Positions 51,833-60,915 of a stretch of 64,000 nucleotides of DNA are shown piece after piece (within the stretch, counting starts at the first letter, position 1; each line of letters starts with the position of its first letter). This DNA is from Pseudovibrio sp. Tun.PSC04-5.I4 (lineage in GTDB: Bacteria; Pseudomonadota; Alphaproteobacteria; Rhizobiales; Stappiaceae). The position numbers and the translations under genes were made by a program. Below the pieces are notes generated by a model that had not been told where the DNA came from, made no database searches, and was given only the letters and a program-made list of their open reading frames with translations. The DNA is taken from positions 951,001 to 1,015,000 of the forward strand of contig NZ_FNLB01000006.1 of assembly GCF_900104145.1 (NCBI RefSeq). The letters are read 5' to 3'.

Positions 51833-53725
51833 CTATCGCATTGATACCATTTTTGTTTTTGAATCTTCTTGCTTTTGTTGCAGAGCGGTCAAAATTACCT
51901 TGTCCTGCTTATAAATATCCTGTCGAAACTGCAGAGCGCCGTTTTCATCTGCAAAAGCCGTATAGTAACGTAGATGAACGGGAACCTTTTCAGAAAGGTT
52001 CAACCGGACAGTTTTGCCGCGCGCACGCAGGCGTTCCATTTTAGTTCGGCTATAGCCGGAAGGAGCCAGTAGCACTTCCCCAAACGTAAAGGGGTCTTGT
52101 AATCGGATGCAGCCATGGCTGAATGCACGTTGATCCTTATTAAACAGGCGTTTGGAGGGAGTGTCGTGCAAATAAATATTATACTTGTTGGGGAACATGT
52201 ATTTGACAGCTCCCAGAGCATTCTTGCGCCCGGCATCTTGGCGAAGTTGATACCCAAACTTGCGCTTAGTCACCGAATTCCAGTTCACTGTGGTTGGGTC
52301 AACGCGCTTACCGTTTTTGTAAATACGAATACCGCTCCCTGACAGGGCTGAGGAATTACGCTTCAGCTTTGGAAGATATTCATCGGTGGCAATAGACCAC
52401 GGAACACCCCATGTCGGATTGATCTCGGCATAGGCAAATTTATCTGAGAACAAAGGTGTCGCATTACGCGGCTTGCCGACCACGCTTCGGGTTTCATAAA
52501 GGACGTTGGTGCCCTCCATAATCCGAACCATTTGCTCCGCAATATTCACTTTAACATAGCGACCATCGGGTAGGGGATCATCCCAACGCATCCGCTCCAA
52601 ATTCACGAGGATCTGATTGCGGCGGTCTTCAAGAGACATATTGAGGGCAGCCCGCGTTTGCTTGCCAATAATACCATCCACCATCAGTCCATTGAGCTGC
52701 TGGAAAGCTTTGACAGCTTCAACCATGTTCCCATCATAAAGAGACGCGATCACTTCTGTCTCAGAGGTGTCGGTATAACCGGAATAGCGTGACATATAGC
52801 CCTCGGCCTTGAGGCGTTTCATCAACTGGGATACGCGTGGTCCAGTATCGCCAGGCCGTATACTAGGCCCATCCTCAATATAGACGGGGTAATTGGAGTT
52901 GATCGCTTTGTTGTAGAGGACCAACTGTTGCTGCAAAATCTCATAGGACGGTGCTTCGGGCTTCAGGTCCGCGATCAAGCGCTCAACAGATTGTGTCGCC
53001 TCCAGCTGAGAAAGCATTTCCTCAAGCGTTGGGACGTACGGGTTGATGTAGACCTTCTTCAAAACCTTGGAAGGGGCAACAACGCCACCTGCCATATGCG
53101 CACTATAAATTGCAAAGGTACGGGTCAGTTGCAGCTCAACCAACGCAATGTCTCCTAGCTCAGCACTGCCATTGGAGGCTTCCAGAACATCAATAACGGA
53201 GGCCAGCTGGCGTACACCATAAGCTTGTGGATCAAGGCCATGCTTCTCGGCTTGTCGCAACTCGTCAATCAGTTGGTAAGCCAGTGCTTTAAGCGATGTA
53301 CCCGCAAACCAAACAGGCTCGAAATTGCGTAAATCATAGGCTTTGGCTAGCGCACTCAGTTGCTCATTCGTGAAGCCGGCACTTTGATAGGAACCATCAT
53401 CGCTCAGCAGAGTTTTGATCATCTGCGCCAGTTCGGAAAGCTGTGCCTCCGCAGGCATTACATCCAGATCAACCGGGCTAGTTCCAGCTGGTGCATGTGT
53501 TATATTGGTAGGAACCTGCTCGATGCTCTCAGGGGGCTGAATGATTTCATCCACGCCAACAGGCGAGGTTAAATCACTAGATATCTCTGGTACATCAGTC
53601 TCGCTAAAATTGAGCGGATCAAGAAGATCTTGAGAAGCCGCCGCATTGCCGGTCGCGCTGGAAGGCGAGCTCAGTCCAAACATACCCAAAGCTAGAAGGG
53701 TGGCAAAGATACTCTTGTGAGACAC
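51833..53725 (-). CDS. L,D-transpeptidase (YcbB-like)
   Basis: A 630-residue exported enzyme that forms 3-3 cross-links in peptidoglycan or anchors proteins. Signal peptide residues 1-24; the N-terminal region is low in complexity. A YcbB-type helical scaffold (about 95-280), a peptidoglycan-binding motif (RPGDTGPRVSQLMKRLKAEGY and VKAFQQLNGLMVDGIIGKQTRAALN) and a YkuD domain follow, with the active-site HGCIRL (Cys539) and HDTPSKRLFNKDQRAFSHGC. The layout matches YcbB/LdtD. Divergent from cysS; 281 bases separate them. Confidence 0.92.
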   Translation of the reverse strand: MSHKSIFATLLALGMFGLSSPSSATGNAAASQDLLDPLNFSETDVPEISSDLTSPVGVDEIIQPPESIEQVPTNITHAPAGTSPVDLDVMPAEAQLSELAQMIKTLLSDDGSYQSAGFTNEQLSALAKAYDLRNFEPVWFAGTSLKALAYQLIDELRQAEKHGLDPQAYGVRQLASVIDVLEASNGSAELGDIALVELQLTRTFAIYSAHMAGGVVAPSKVLKKVYINPYVPTLEEMLSQLEATQSVERLIADLKPEAPSYEILQQQLVLYNKAINSNYPVYIEDGPSIRPGDTGPRVSQLMKRLKAEGYMSRYSGYTDTSETEVIASLYDGNMVEAVKAFQQLNGLMVDGIIGKQTRAALNMSLEDRRNQILVNLERMRWDDPLPDGRYVKVNIAEQMVRIMEGTNVLYETRSVVGKPRNATPLFSDKFAYAEINPTWGVPWSIATDEYLPKLKRNSSALSGSGIRIYKNGKRVDPTTVNWNSVTKRKFGYQLRQDAGRKNALGAVKYMFPNKYNIYLHDTPSKRLFNKDQRAFSHGCIRLQDPFTFGEVLLAPSGYSRTKMERLRARGKTVRLNLSEKVPVHLRYYTAFADENGALQFRQDIYKQDKVILTALQQKQEDSKTKMVSMR

Positions 53726-54006
53726 GTGGCAGCTTCCCTGTATTTTCTCAGTGGTTCCCGTAGAATTGCATCTTCCTATGGAAATTTTGTTTTCAGTTTA
53801 GTTAGAAACTTTTGTAATCCGGGATCACTATGGCTTGACCTGTAAGCCACAATCAGCGAAAAGCAATCTATGAAAACGGCGATGCACACTTCTTCTTGCA
53901 CCATTATTATTTGCAGCTAGCGACAACGCTGGCTGTGGCCGTTCTATCCTGCTTGTATTCTGCGTGAGATGAACGCCCGGCCAGCTGGCCAGGAGACGAA
54001 CCAGAT

Positions 54007-55458
54007 ATGAGCGCGGACACCACCCAAGCCGATAAAGGGCTTCTGCTCACCAATACCTTGACCCGCACAAAAGAAAAATTTGTGCCAATAGACGCGTCTA
54101 GCGTGCGTATGTATGTGTGTGGTCCCACCGTCTATGACTACGCACATGTTGGCAATGCGCGTCCTGTTGTAATCTTTGATGTTTTGGCTCGTTTGCTGCG
54201 TCAACTCTACGGCAAACAGCATGTGACCTATGTGCGAAATGTCACAGATGTTGACGACAAAATTAACGAGCGTGCTGCGCGTGAAGGCACCACCATTCGT
54301 GAGCTGACCAACAGCACTGTTGCACAGTACCATGCAGATATGGCTGCGTTGGGCGCTGAGGCTCCCGATATTGAGCCGCGCGCGACCGAACATATTGAAG
54401 AAATGAAAACCATGATTGAGACGCTCGTCGACAAAGGCTTTGCCTATGTTGCTGAAGAGCATGTTCTCTTTCATGTTCCAAGCATGCCGGAATATGGCAA
54501 GCTGTCCAACCGGACCCTTGATGAGATGATTGCAGGCGCCCGCGTTGAAGTGGCCTCCTACAAAAAGGATCCAACGGATTTCGTCCTGTGGAAACCATCC
54601 AAGGAAAAAGAGCCGGGTTGGGACAGCCCATGTGATATTGCAACACCGGGTCGTCCGGGCTGGCATATCGAATGTTCTGCAATGTCAGAAAAGCATCTGG
54701 GCAAGGTCTTTGATATTCATGGCGGCGGCATCGATTTGACCTTCCCTCACCATGAAAACGAGATCGCTCAGTCCAGATGTGCTCATGGCACACATGCTAT
54801 GGCCAACGTCTGGATGCACAACGGTTTCCTTCAGGTGGAAGGCGAAAAGATGTCCAAATCACTGGGCAACTTCTACACTGTTCACCAGCTTCTGGACACC
54901 TATGAGGGTGGCGGACGTAAATGGTCCGGTCAGGCAATTCGGTATGCACTGCTCCAGACACAATATCGCCAGCCGATCGACTTTACGTTCAAAAGCCTTG
55001 CAGAAGGCGAAAAGCAGCTCAAACGCTGGATTGAACTGCTGGATAAGAACGGAGTAACGGCATCTGATGAGGCTGCCCCAGAACAAAGTGTTCTGGAAGG
55101 GCTTCTTGATGATCTGAACACGCCTCGTGCATTTGCGGCTATGCACAAACTGGCACGTGAAGCGCGTGGCGGTGATGTTGCTGCTGCACAAGGGTTAGCT
55201 AATTCTATCAAATTCCTCGGCTTTGATCTTGTCTCGTTTTCACAAGCTCAGGAAGAAGAAAAAGCTGAATCTGAGGTCTCTCCAGAGGCGCAAGCGGAAG
55301 TTGAAGAGCTAATCGTAAAACGTCTGGAAGCGCGCAAAGCGAAAGATTTTGCTGAAAGTGATCGCATCCGCGATGAACTGGTCGCAAAAGGCATTATGCT
55401 CAAAGACATGAAGAACCAAGAGACAGGCGAATTCGAGACCACCTGGACTTGGCCTTAA
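54007..55458 (+). CDS. cysS: Cysteinyl-tRNA synthetase
   Basis: CysS charges tRNA-Cys. The 483-residue product has the HIGH-like block MYVCGPTVYDYAHVGNAR (with a zinc ligand Cys), the second zinc region GWHIECSAMSEKHLGKVFDIHGGGIDLTFPHHENEIAQSRCA, and the KMSKS loop EKMSKSLGNFYT. The C-terminal anticodon-binding part ends with a DALR-like helical segment. It is single; 211 bases with a palindrome separate it from cimA. Confidence 0.97.
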   Translation: MSADTTQADKGLLLTNTLTRTKEKFVPIDASSVRMYVCGPTVYDYAHVGNARPVVIFDVLARLLRQLYGKQHVTYVRNVTDVDDKINERAAREGTTIRELTNSTVAQYHADMAALGAEAPDIEPRATEHIEEMKTMIETLVDKGFAYVAEEHVLFHVPSMPEYGKLSNRTLDEMIAGARVEVASYKKDPTDFVLWKPSKEKEPGWDSPCDIATPGRPGWHIECSAMSEKHLGKVFDIHGGGIDLTFPHHENEIAQSRCAHGTHAMANVWMHNGFLQVEGEKMSKSLGNFYTVHQLLDTYEGGGRKWSGQAIRYALLQTQYRQPIDFTFKSLAEGEKQLKRWIELLDKNGVTASDEAAPEQSVLEGLLDDLNTPRAFAAMHKLAREARGGDVAAAQGLANSIKFLGFDLVSFSQAQEEEKAESEVSPEAQAEVEELIVKRLEARKAKDFAESDRIRDELVAKGIMLKDMKNQETGEFETTWTWP

Positions 55459-55554
55459 GACAAACGATTTTGGGCGAGTAAGCAGTTACCACAAGAACGC
55501 TTGAAGTAAGCTCCATGGTTCTGTGGTCTCTAACCGTCTAGGATCGCAAAGGTT

Positions 55555-55582
55555 TCTCAGGGCGCATATATGTGCCCTGAGA
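55555..55582. promoter_or_regulatory. 28-base palindrome upstream of cimA
   Basis: TCTCAGGGC (55555-55563) and GCCCTGAGA (55574-55582) flank the near-palindromic centre GCATATATGT, giving a 28-base dyad with one symmetric G-T pair. No T run follows, so it is not an ordinary terminator. It may be an operator or a leader hairpin for citramalate synthase, or mark the 3' end of cysS mRNA. Confidence 0.45.
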
Positions 55583-55669
55583 GTACATGCGGAGTGCCGG
55601 AGGAGGGCATCTGCAAATTTGAGGGGAAGCCGGAGCACAGCTTTGGGCAATAAGTAGGGTAGGCATACT

Positions 55670-57274
55670 ATGACGAAGGACCGTCTGTATCTTTTCGACA
55701 CGACACTGCGGGATGGGGCTCAAACCTCCGGCATTGATTTCTCCGTGGACGAAAAAATTGCCGTTACTGACTTATTGGAAAGACTTGGCGTTGATTACAT
55801 CGAGGGTGGATACCCCGGTGCAAATCCAACGGATACACAATTTTTCTCTGAAAAAAGAACAACAAAAGCCATCTTCACCGCATTTGGCATGACCAAACGG
55901 GCAGGTCGCTCCATTGGGAATGATCCTGGTGTGCAGATGGTTCTTCAATCCGCAGCAGATGCGACGTGTTACGTCGCTAAAAGCTGGGATTACCACGTTG
56001 ATGTTGCCCTCAAATGCACCAATGAGGAGAACCTAGAGAGCATTGCGGACACCGTAAAAGCCACAGTCACCGCTGGCAAAGAAGCGTTGATTGACTGTGA
56101 GCACTTCTTTGATGGTTACAAGGCAAATCCAGAATATGCATTGGCATGTGCGCAGACAGCTTTTGAAGCTGGCGCGCGCTGGGTTGTTTTGTGTGACACC
56201 AATGGCGGCACACTTCCCTATGAAGTGACAGAGATCGTTGAAGCGGTGAAACAAGTGGTCCCGGGGTGCAATCTGGGCATTCACGCACACGATGATACCG
56301 GCCATGCCGTTGCAAATACACTTGCAGCTGTGGTGGCAGGTGTGCGTCAGGTTCAAGGTACGTTAAATGGGATTGGTGAACGGTGTGGCAACGCGAACCT
56401 GATCACGCTGATCCCGAACATGCTCCTCAAAAAACCATATAACGATATGGTTGAACTGGGAATTAAGGTTGAGGATTTAACGAAACTAACAGTAATATCA
56501 AGAAGTTTTGACGAAATTTTGAATCGATCTTCTAACGTTCATGCGCCTTATGTTGGTGCGAATGCCTTCGCAACCAAAGCTGGTATTCATGCTTCTGCGA
56601 TCTTGAAAAACCCAGACACATACGAGCACATTCCACCAGAGATGGTTGGTAACCAGCGCCGCGTACTGGTCTCTGATCAGGCCGGTAAATCCAACTTGAT
56701 GAATGAGTTGGGGCGCCTTGGTGTAGCCGCTGAAAAATCAGACCCACGGATTGATCGTCTGTTGACTGAGGTGAAGGAACTGGAAGCGCAAGGATTTGCC
56801 TATGAAGCCGCTGATGCATCCTTTGAACTTCTCGCCCGTCGCCGGCTGTATTCAGTGCCAGATTATTTTGACGTCCTCTCGTACCGCACAGGTGTAGAGC
56901 GCCGCTATAATGCGGTTGGTGAGCGTGTCACAGTCTCTGAAGCTGTGGTGAAGGTTGAAGTTGATGGCGAGCACTTCATGTCTGTTGCTGAAGGCAATGG
57001 TCCTGTGAATGCGCTAGATCTGGCGCTTCGCAAGGATCTCGGCAAATATCAAAGCACGATAGCTGACCTCGCCCTGATAGATTACAAGGTGCGCATTTTG
57101 AATGGTGGCACCAGCGCGATCACACGCGTTTTGATAGAAAGCCAGAATAGAAAAACCGGGAAGCGTTGGTTCACTGTCGGTGTTTCAGAAAACATCGTAG
57201 ATGCCTCGTTCCAGGCCTTGGTTGATTCTGTGCGCTACTGCATTTTAAAAGCAGAACAGCTGGAAACAGTTTGA
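55670..57274 (+). CDS. cimA: Citramalate synthase
   Basis: CimA condenses pyruvate and acetyl-CoA to citramalate, giving a threonine-independent route to isoleucine. The 534-residue product has the HMGL-like domain with LFDTTLRDGAQTSGIDFS, ECHFFDGYK-like DCEHFFDGYKANPEYAL, LCDTNGGTLP and HAHDDTGHAVANTLAA, and the C-terminal LeuA dimer/regulatory domain (about residues 400-525). The TTSGIDFS start distinguishes this type from LeuA. It ends at a strong hairpin before rarD. Confidence 0.93.
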   Translation: MTKDRLYLFDTTLRDGAQTSGIDFSVDEKIAVTDLLERLGVDYIEGGYPGANPTDTQFFSEKRTTKAIFTAFGMTKRAGRSIGNDPGVQMVLQSAADATCYVAKSWDYHVDVALKCTNEENLESIADTVKATVTAGKEALIDCEHFFDGYKANPEYALACAQTAFEAGARWVVLCDTNGGTLPYEVTEIVEAVKQVVPGCNLGIHAHDDTGHAVANTLAAVVAGVRQVQGTLNGIGERCGNANLITLIPNMLLKKPYNDMVELGIKVEDLTKLTVISRSFDEILNRSSNVHAPYVGANAFATKAGIHASAILKNPDTYEHIPPEMVGNQRRVLVSDQAGKSNLMNELGRLGVAAEKSDPRIDRLLTEVKELEAQGFAYEAADASFELLARRRLYSVPDYFDVLSYRTGVERRYNAVGERVTVSEAVVKVEVDGEHFMSVAEGNGPVNALDLALRKDLGKYQSTIADLALIDYKVRILNGGTSAITRVLIESQNRKTGKRWFTVGVSENIVDASFQALVDSVRYCILKAEQLETV

Positions 57275-57328
57275 AAATAGATATGGTCGCCTATGCTGCC
57301 GCCATATGACTAAATAAGTTTTTTCTTC

Positions 57329-57360
57329 TTGGCGTCAGACCTTCTGACGCCAAATTAATT
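57329..57360 (+). terminator. Hairpin after cimA
   Basis: An 11-bp perfect stem (57329-57339 with 57343-57353) with a 3-base loop. The following AATTAATTT is only weakly T-rich, so termination may be partial. Confidence 0.6.
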
Positions 57361-57377
57361 TGTAAATTGAGGATATT

Positions 57378-58319
57378 ATGAGCCAGTCAGCTTTTGCGAC
57401 TGACCAGCAAAGCGCGCGCGAAGCGTTTAAAGCTGGCTTAATTGCAGCCCTTTCGGCCTACTTTATGTGGGGCTTTGCGCCGATCTACTACAAATTCACA
57501 GCAGATATGCCGGCAATCATCGTGATCTGCTACCGGGTCATCGGCTCTGTATTGTTCCTTGGTTCATTTCTGGGAGTAGGGTCATTGAGGCGAGAGGTGT
57601 GGGGTATCATTTGTGACTTCTCACGGCTGAAATACCTTCTGATCTCGGCATCCTTCATCAGCGTCAATTGGACGATCTTCATCTGGGCCGTGGAAACTGG
57701 TCGTGTGTTGGATGCAAGCCTTGGCTACTTCATCAATCCGTTGGTGAGTGTGGGGCTGGGTGTGATCTTACTTTCCGAACGTCTCTCAAAAGCTCAGGTC
57801 GTTGCATTGGGTATCACCGTTGCAGCTGTCATCTATCAAACCATACAGGTCGGCGAGTTGCCATGGGTATCCGTGGCGTTGGCGTTGAGCTTTGCGTTTT
57901 ATGGCTTTGTACGCAAAAGGACACCGGTCGGCGCTGTTGCCGGCCAGTTGGTGGAAGTTCTCATAGTGCTGCCCTTTGCTTTGATTAGTCTTTGGTACTT
58001 TGCTGTGGCTGGGTCGGGAGGCATCTATCCGGCTATTCCGCTAGAAGAACCCCTCTTTTTAGCACTTCTGCTGTTTACGGGTGTGATAACGGCTATCCCG
58101 CTGGTGGTATTTGCATATGCTGCTCGGCGCTTGCCAATGGTCTACATTGGCTTCCTGCAATACATAGCACCTTCAATCCACTTCATTTGCGCCATTTGGC
58201 TGTTCGGAGAAGAGCTATCCCAGGGAAGCCTTTTCGCCTTCGGTATGATCTGGTTCTCTCTGATTATCTTCTCTGTTGATGGCATTGTAACAAAGCGCAG
58301 ACAAGTAAAGCTCGCCTGA
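57378..58319 (+). CDS. rarD: RarD-type permease
   Basis: A 313-residue membrane protein of the EamA/DMT superfamily with about ten membrane segments. The RarD subgroup pattern is visible in LSAYFMWGFAPIYYKFT near the N-terminus, ISVNWTIFIWAVETGRVLDASLGYFINPLVSVGLG and the C-terminal LQYIAPSIHFICAIWLFGE. Substrate not known. A 10-bp inverted repeat follows, shared with the convergent LOG-family gene. Confidence 0.9.
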   Translation: MSQSAFATDQQSAREAFKAGLIAALSAYFMWGFAPIYYKFTADMPAIIVICYRVIGSVLFLGSFLGVGSLRREVWGIICDFSRLKYLLISASFISVNWTIFIWAVETGRVLDASLGYFINPLVSVGLGVILLSERLSKAQVVALGITVAAVIYQTIQVGELPWVSVALALSFAFYGFVRKRTPVGAVAGQLVEVLIVLPFALISLWYFAVAGSGGIYPAIPLEEPLFLALLLFTGVITAIPLVVFAYAARRLPMVYIGFLQYIAPSIHFICAIWLFGEELSQGSLFAFGMIWFSLIIFSVDGIVTKRRQVKLA

Positions 58320-58324
58320 AGCAA

Positions 58325-58350
58325 TGGCCGCTGAATTCAATCAGCGGCCA
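58325..58350. terminator. Shared hairpin between rarD and the LOG-family gene
   Basis: TGGCCGCTGA (58325-58334) pairs with TCAGCGGCCA (58341-58350) around a 6-base loop, placed between two convergent stop codons. No T run is seen on either strand. Confidence 0.6.
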
Positions 58351-58356
58351 GCCAGC

Positions 58357-58947
58357 CTACATATCCTTGAGGTCTGGATTCTCAACTTTGCAGCCTTCGA
58401 TGGCTTTGCAGAGTATGTCGACACACTGGGAGACATCACTTGTGATCTCATAGGTGATGTCGCTGTCTGGCCGAATGAAACCCAACCCTCTCATGTGGTT
58501 CAGTAACTCCACCAGAGGTGTCCAGAACTGGTCAAGGTTGAGCAGCAGCATAGGCTTGTCGTGCCTGCCGAGCTGAGCCCAGGTTAGCATTTCCACGAGT
58601 TCTTCAAGTGTGCCGATGCCGCCGGGCAGAGCGATGAAGGCGTCTGCTTTCTCAAACATGGTGCGTTTTCGCTCATGCATGTCCTGCGTCACGATCAGTT
58701 CGTGCGCTCGTTCCAGCATGACTTCCCGGTCCTTCAGGAACTCAGGAATAACACCGGTGACTTCTCCGCCGTTTTCAATAACTGTGTTGGCAAGAGCGCC
58801 CATAAGGCCAATGGATCCACCGCCATAGATAAGGCGAATCTCTTTTTTGGCGAGCAACTCGCCCAATTGTATTGCCGCTTGCTCAAAAAGGGGCAAATTT
58901 CCCGCGTTTGAGCCGCAATATACGCAGATGCTTTTCAAGGTTTTCAT
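58357..58947 (-). CDS. LOG-family protein (TIGR00730-type)
   Basis: A 196-residue Rossmann-like protein with ICVYCGSNAGN, IYGGGSIGLMGALAN and the PGGIGTLEELVEMLTWAQLG motif with catalytic Glu of the LOG (LONELY GUY) family. Such proteins hydrolyse nucleoside 5'-monophosphates, releasing cytokinin-type bases in plants and other bases in bacteria. The role here is inferred. It faces rarD. Confidence 0.92.
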   Translation of the reverse strand: MKTLKSICVYCGSNAGNLPLFEQAAIQLGELLAKKEIRLIYGGGSIGLMGALANTVIENGGEVTGVIPEFLKDREVMLERAHELIVTQDMHERKRTMFEKADAFIALPGGIGTLEELVEMLTWAQLGRHDKPMLLLNLDQFWTPLVELLNHMRGLGFIRPDSDITYEITSDVSQCVDILCKAIEGCKVENPDLKDM

Positions 58948-59198
58948 GGGTATTCTGTCGCATTAGGCTAAGGTGATCGTCAAGCAAAAGACGTAGAATG
59001 AAGTTAACTTCACCAACATGCGCAACTTGCCTGATAGAGTGCACCTTGCTCCCCGGGTTAAACATGTATAACAAACACGATTAAAGTCTGTCTCTGTAAC
59101 TTTGTGTTGAACAAAATAGGCGACCAGACAATATGATTAATATCTAAGCATGCCATGTCGAGCGGACATTGGCGTTGCTTGAGGAGCAATTGAGAACC

Positions 59199-60668
59199 AT
59201 GTCGAAAACAGGGATGAACTTGTTGCTGACCGTTGCTGTAGTTGTTGCTGCGGGCGCAATAGGTGCAGGGGCGTACTACCTGAGCAAAGAAGAGACTTCA
59301 GTCGTTGCCGAAGCTGAAAAAGCTGTCGCAAAACTGCAGGCTGCTGCAAACGGTAAAGTACAGCTTAATTCGTCCAACTCTCAGAAAGAAAAAGCAGAAA
59401 CTGCTCCTGAGGTGGACGTAAATGTGGATACCACGGCGGTGACCACAAGCAATGTCCCAAGCTTTGATGTGATGCGCGTGGAGCCATCAGGCGATGCGGT
59501 TGTTGCAGGTCAAGCTGAAGCAGGATCAATTATTGCCCTCATTTCTAATGGGGATGTCATCGGTAAGGGCATTGCAAACAATCGCGGTGAATTCGCTATT
59601 GTTCTCGAGCAGCCTCTAAAGCCAGGCGATCACGATGTGAGTCTGGAAGCCGTCAATCAGGAGACGCAAGAGAAGAGTGATTCCACTCAGCATATTGCAG
59701 TCTCAGTGCCTGAAGACAAGTCTGGTGAAGTTCTGGTTGTTCTGAATGAACCTGATGCTCCTTCAAAGATTTTGCAACTGCCAGAAACACCAGCTGTAGC
59801 TGAGCCAGTCATACTGGTGAAAAACGATAAGCCAAAATCTGAGGTTTCAGTTACCCCTCAGATGAAGACTGAGACTGCGATTCAAAATGAGACTGTGGCC
59901 GCAGACGTGAAAACAACTCCAGCTGCTGCCGAAAAGTCCATTGAGCAACCTGCAGCACCAGTTCAAGTTGCTGTTGAATCATCCACAGAGGCAGGCGTGC
60001 CAAAAGCAGCATCAGAAGTCGCAGTCGCAACAGAGCAAACTCCTGCTCCTGTTGAACAGCCAGTTGAAACCGCGATCGCCACTCCAAACACTGAACAAAC
60101 CATCGCTGCAGTTGAACCTGTTGCGACGCAAGAATCTCAACTGGCCGTTAAAGCGGTTGAGAGTGAAAAAGGCAAAGTCTTTGTCGCTGGTGAAAGTGAG
60201 CCGGGCTCCCAAGTGCGCGTTTACGTTGGCAAAGAGTTGGTGGGTGAAGTCAAAACCAATACGGAAGGTCGCTGGCTTCTTGAAGCCGAAAAAGCTATCC
60301 CTGCTGGTGAAGTTGAGGTTCGTGCCGACAAGGTGGGAAGCATCGAAGGTAAAGTAGAAGCTCGTGCCGAGGTTGTCTTTACCAAAGGCGAGAACGATGT
60401 GATCATGATCCCAGTCCGCTTGGTAGCGGAAGGATCTGGCTCACGTGGCAGTTCTGCGACCGCTGGTATTGGTGAGTTGCCAAACGTAATTATCCGCCGC
60501 GGCGATAACCTTTGGAGCATCTCCCGCCGTTTGTACGGGCAGGGCACGCGCTATACGACAATTTATCAGGCAAACAACAAACAGATCCGAAATCCTGATC
60601 TGATTTACCCTGGGCAAGTGTTCATGCTGCCTGTTGCGGACCTGAATTGGAAAACAATTAATAACTGA
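59199..60668 (+). CDS. LysM protein with two Ig-like repeats
   Basis: A 489-residue envelope protein with an N-terminal membrane helix (about 7-30). Two similar repeats follow, each with a pattern VFVAGxxEPGSxVxVYxGxxxxGxxxTNxxGxW: one near residues 80-150 and one near 335-405, as in bacterial Ig-like folds. A Pro/Val/Glu-rich linker separates them. The C-terminal LysM domain (about 437-482, RRGDNLWSISRRLYGQGTRYTTIYQANN-type) binds peptidoglycan. ATG 59199 was chosen; TTG 59169 would add 10 residues. A terminator follows. Confidence 0.88.
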   Translation: MSKTGMNLLLTVAVVVAAGAIGAGAYYLSKEETSVVAEAEKAVAKLQAAANGKVQLNSSNSQKEKAETAPEVDVNVDTTAVTTSNVPSFDVMRVEPSGDAVVAGQAEAGSIIALISNGDVIGKGIANNRGEFAIVLEQPLKPGDHDVSLEAVNQETQEKSDSTQHIAVSVPEDKSGEVLVVLNEPDAPSKILQLPETPAVAEPVILVKNDKPKSEVSVTPQMKTETAIQNETVAADVKTTPAAAEKSIEQPAAPVQVAVESSTEAGVPKAASEVAVATEQTPAPVEQPVETAIATPNTEQTIAAVEPVATQESQLAVKAVESEKGKVFVAGESEPGSQVRVYVGKELVGEVKTNTEGRWLLEAEKAIPAGEVEVRADKVGSIEGKVEARAEVVFTKGENDVIMIPVRLVAEGSGSRGSSATAGIGELPNVIIRRGDNLWSISRRLYGQGTRYTTIYQANNKQIRNPDLIYPGQVFMLPVADLNWKTINN

Positions 60669-60730
60669 TCTAGATTCTTCTCTCTTAAAGTCCTATTTAA
60701 GAAGAGAAAGCTTTCCAGATCAAAATTTAG

Positions 60731-60765
60731 GAAAGCGCCGGATGGATAATCCGGCGCTTTCTCTG
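60731..60765 (+). terminator. Terminator after the LysM gene
   Basis: A perfect 13-bp stem (60731-60743 with 60749-60761) with a 5-base loop and T-rich tail. Confidence 0.85.
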
Positions 60766-60915
60766 GTTTGCGATCCAAAAAATTGCGGCACAATGACCGT
60801 TTTCCAATCGGACAGCAAGCGATTTTGTAAATATCGTTAGCCTTCTGATTAATATTCCTAATTCGCTAAACCGTTCCAGTGTTCATCGGGACCTGCTGGG
60901 CAACAAGGCACAAGC

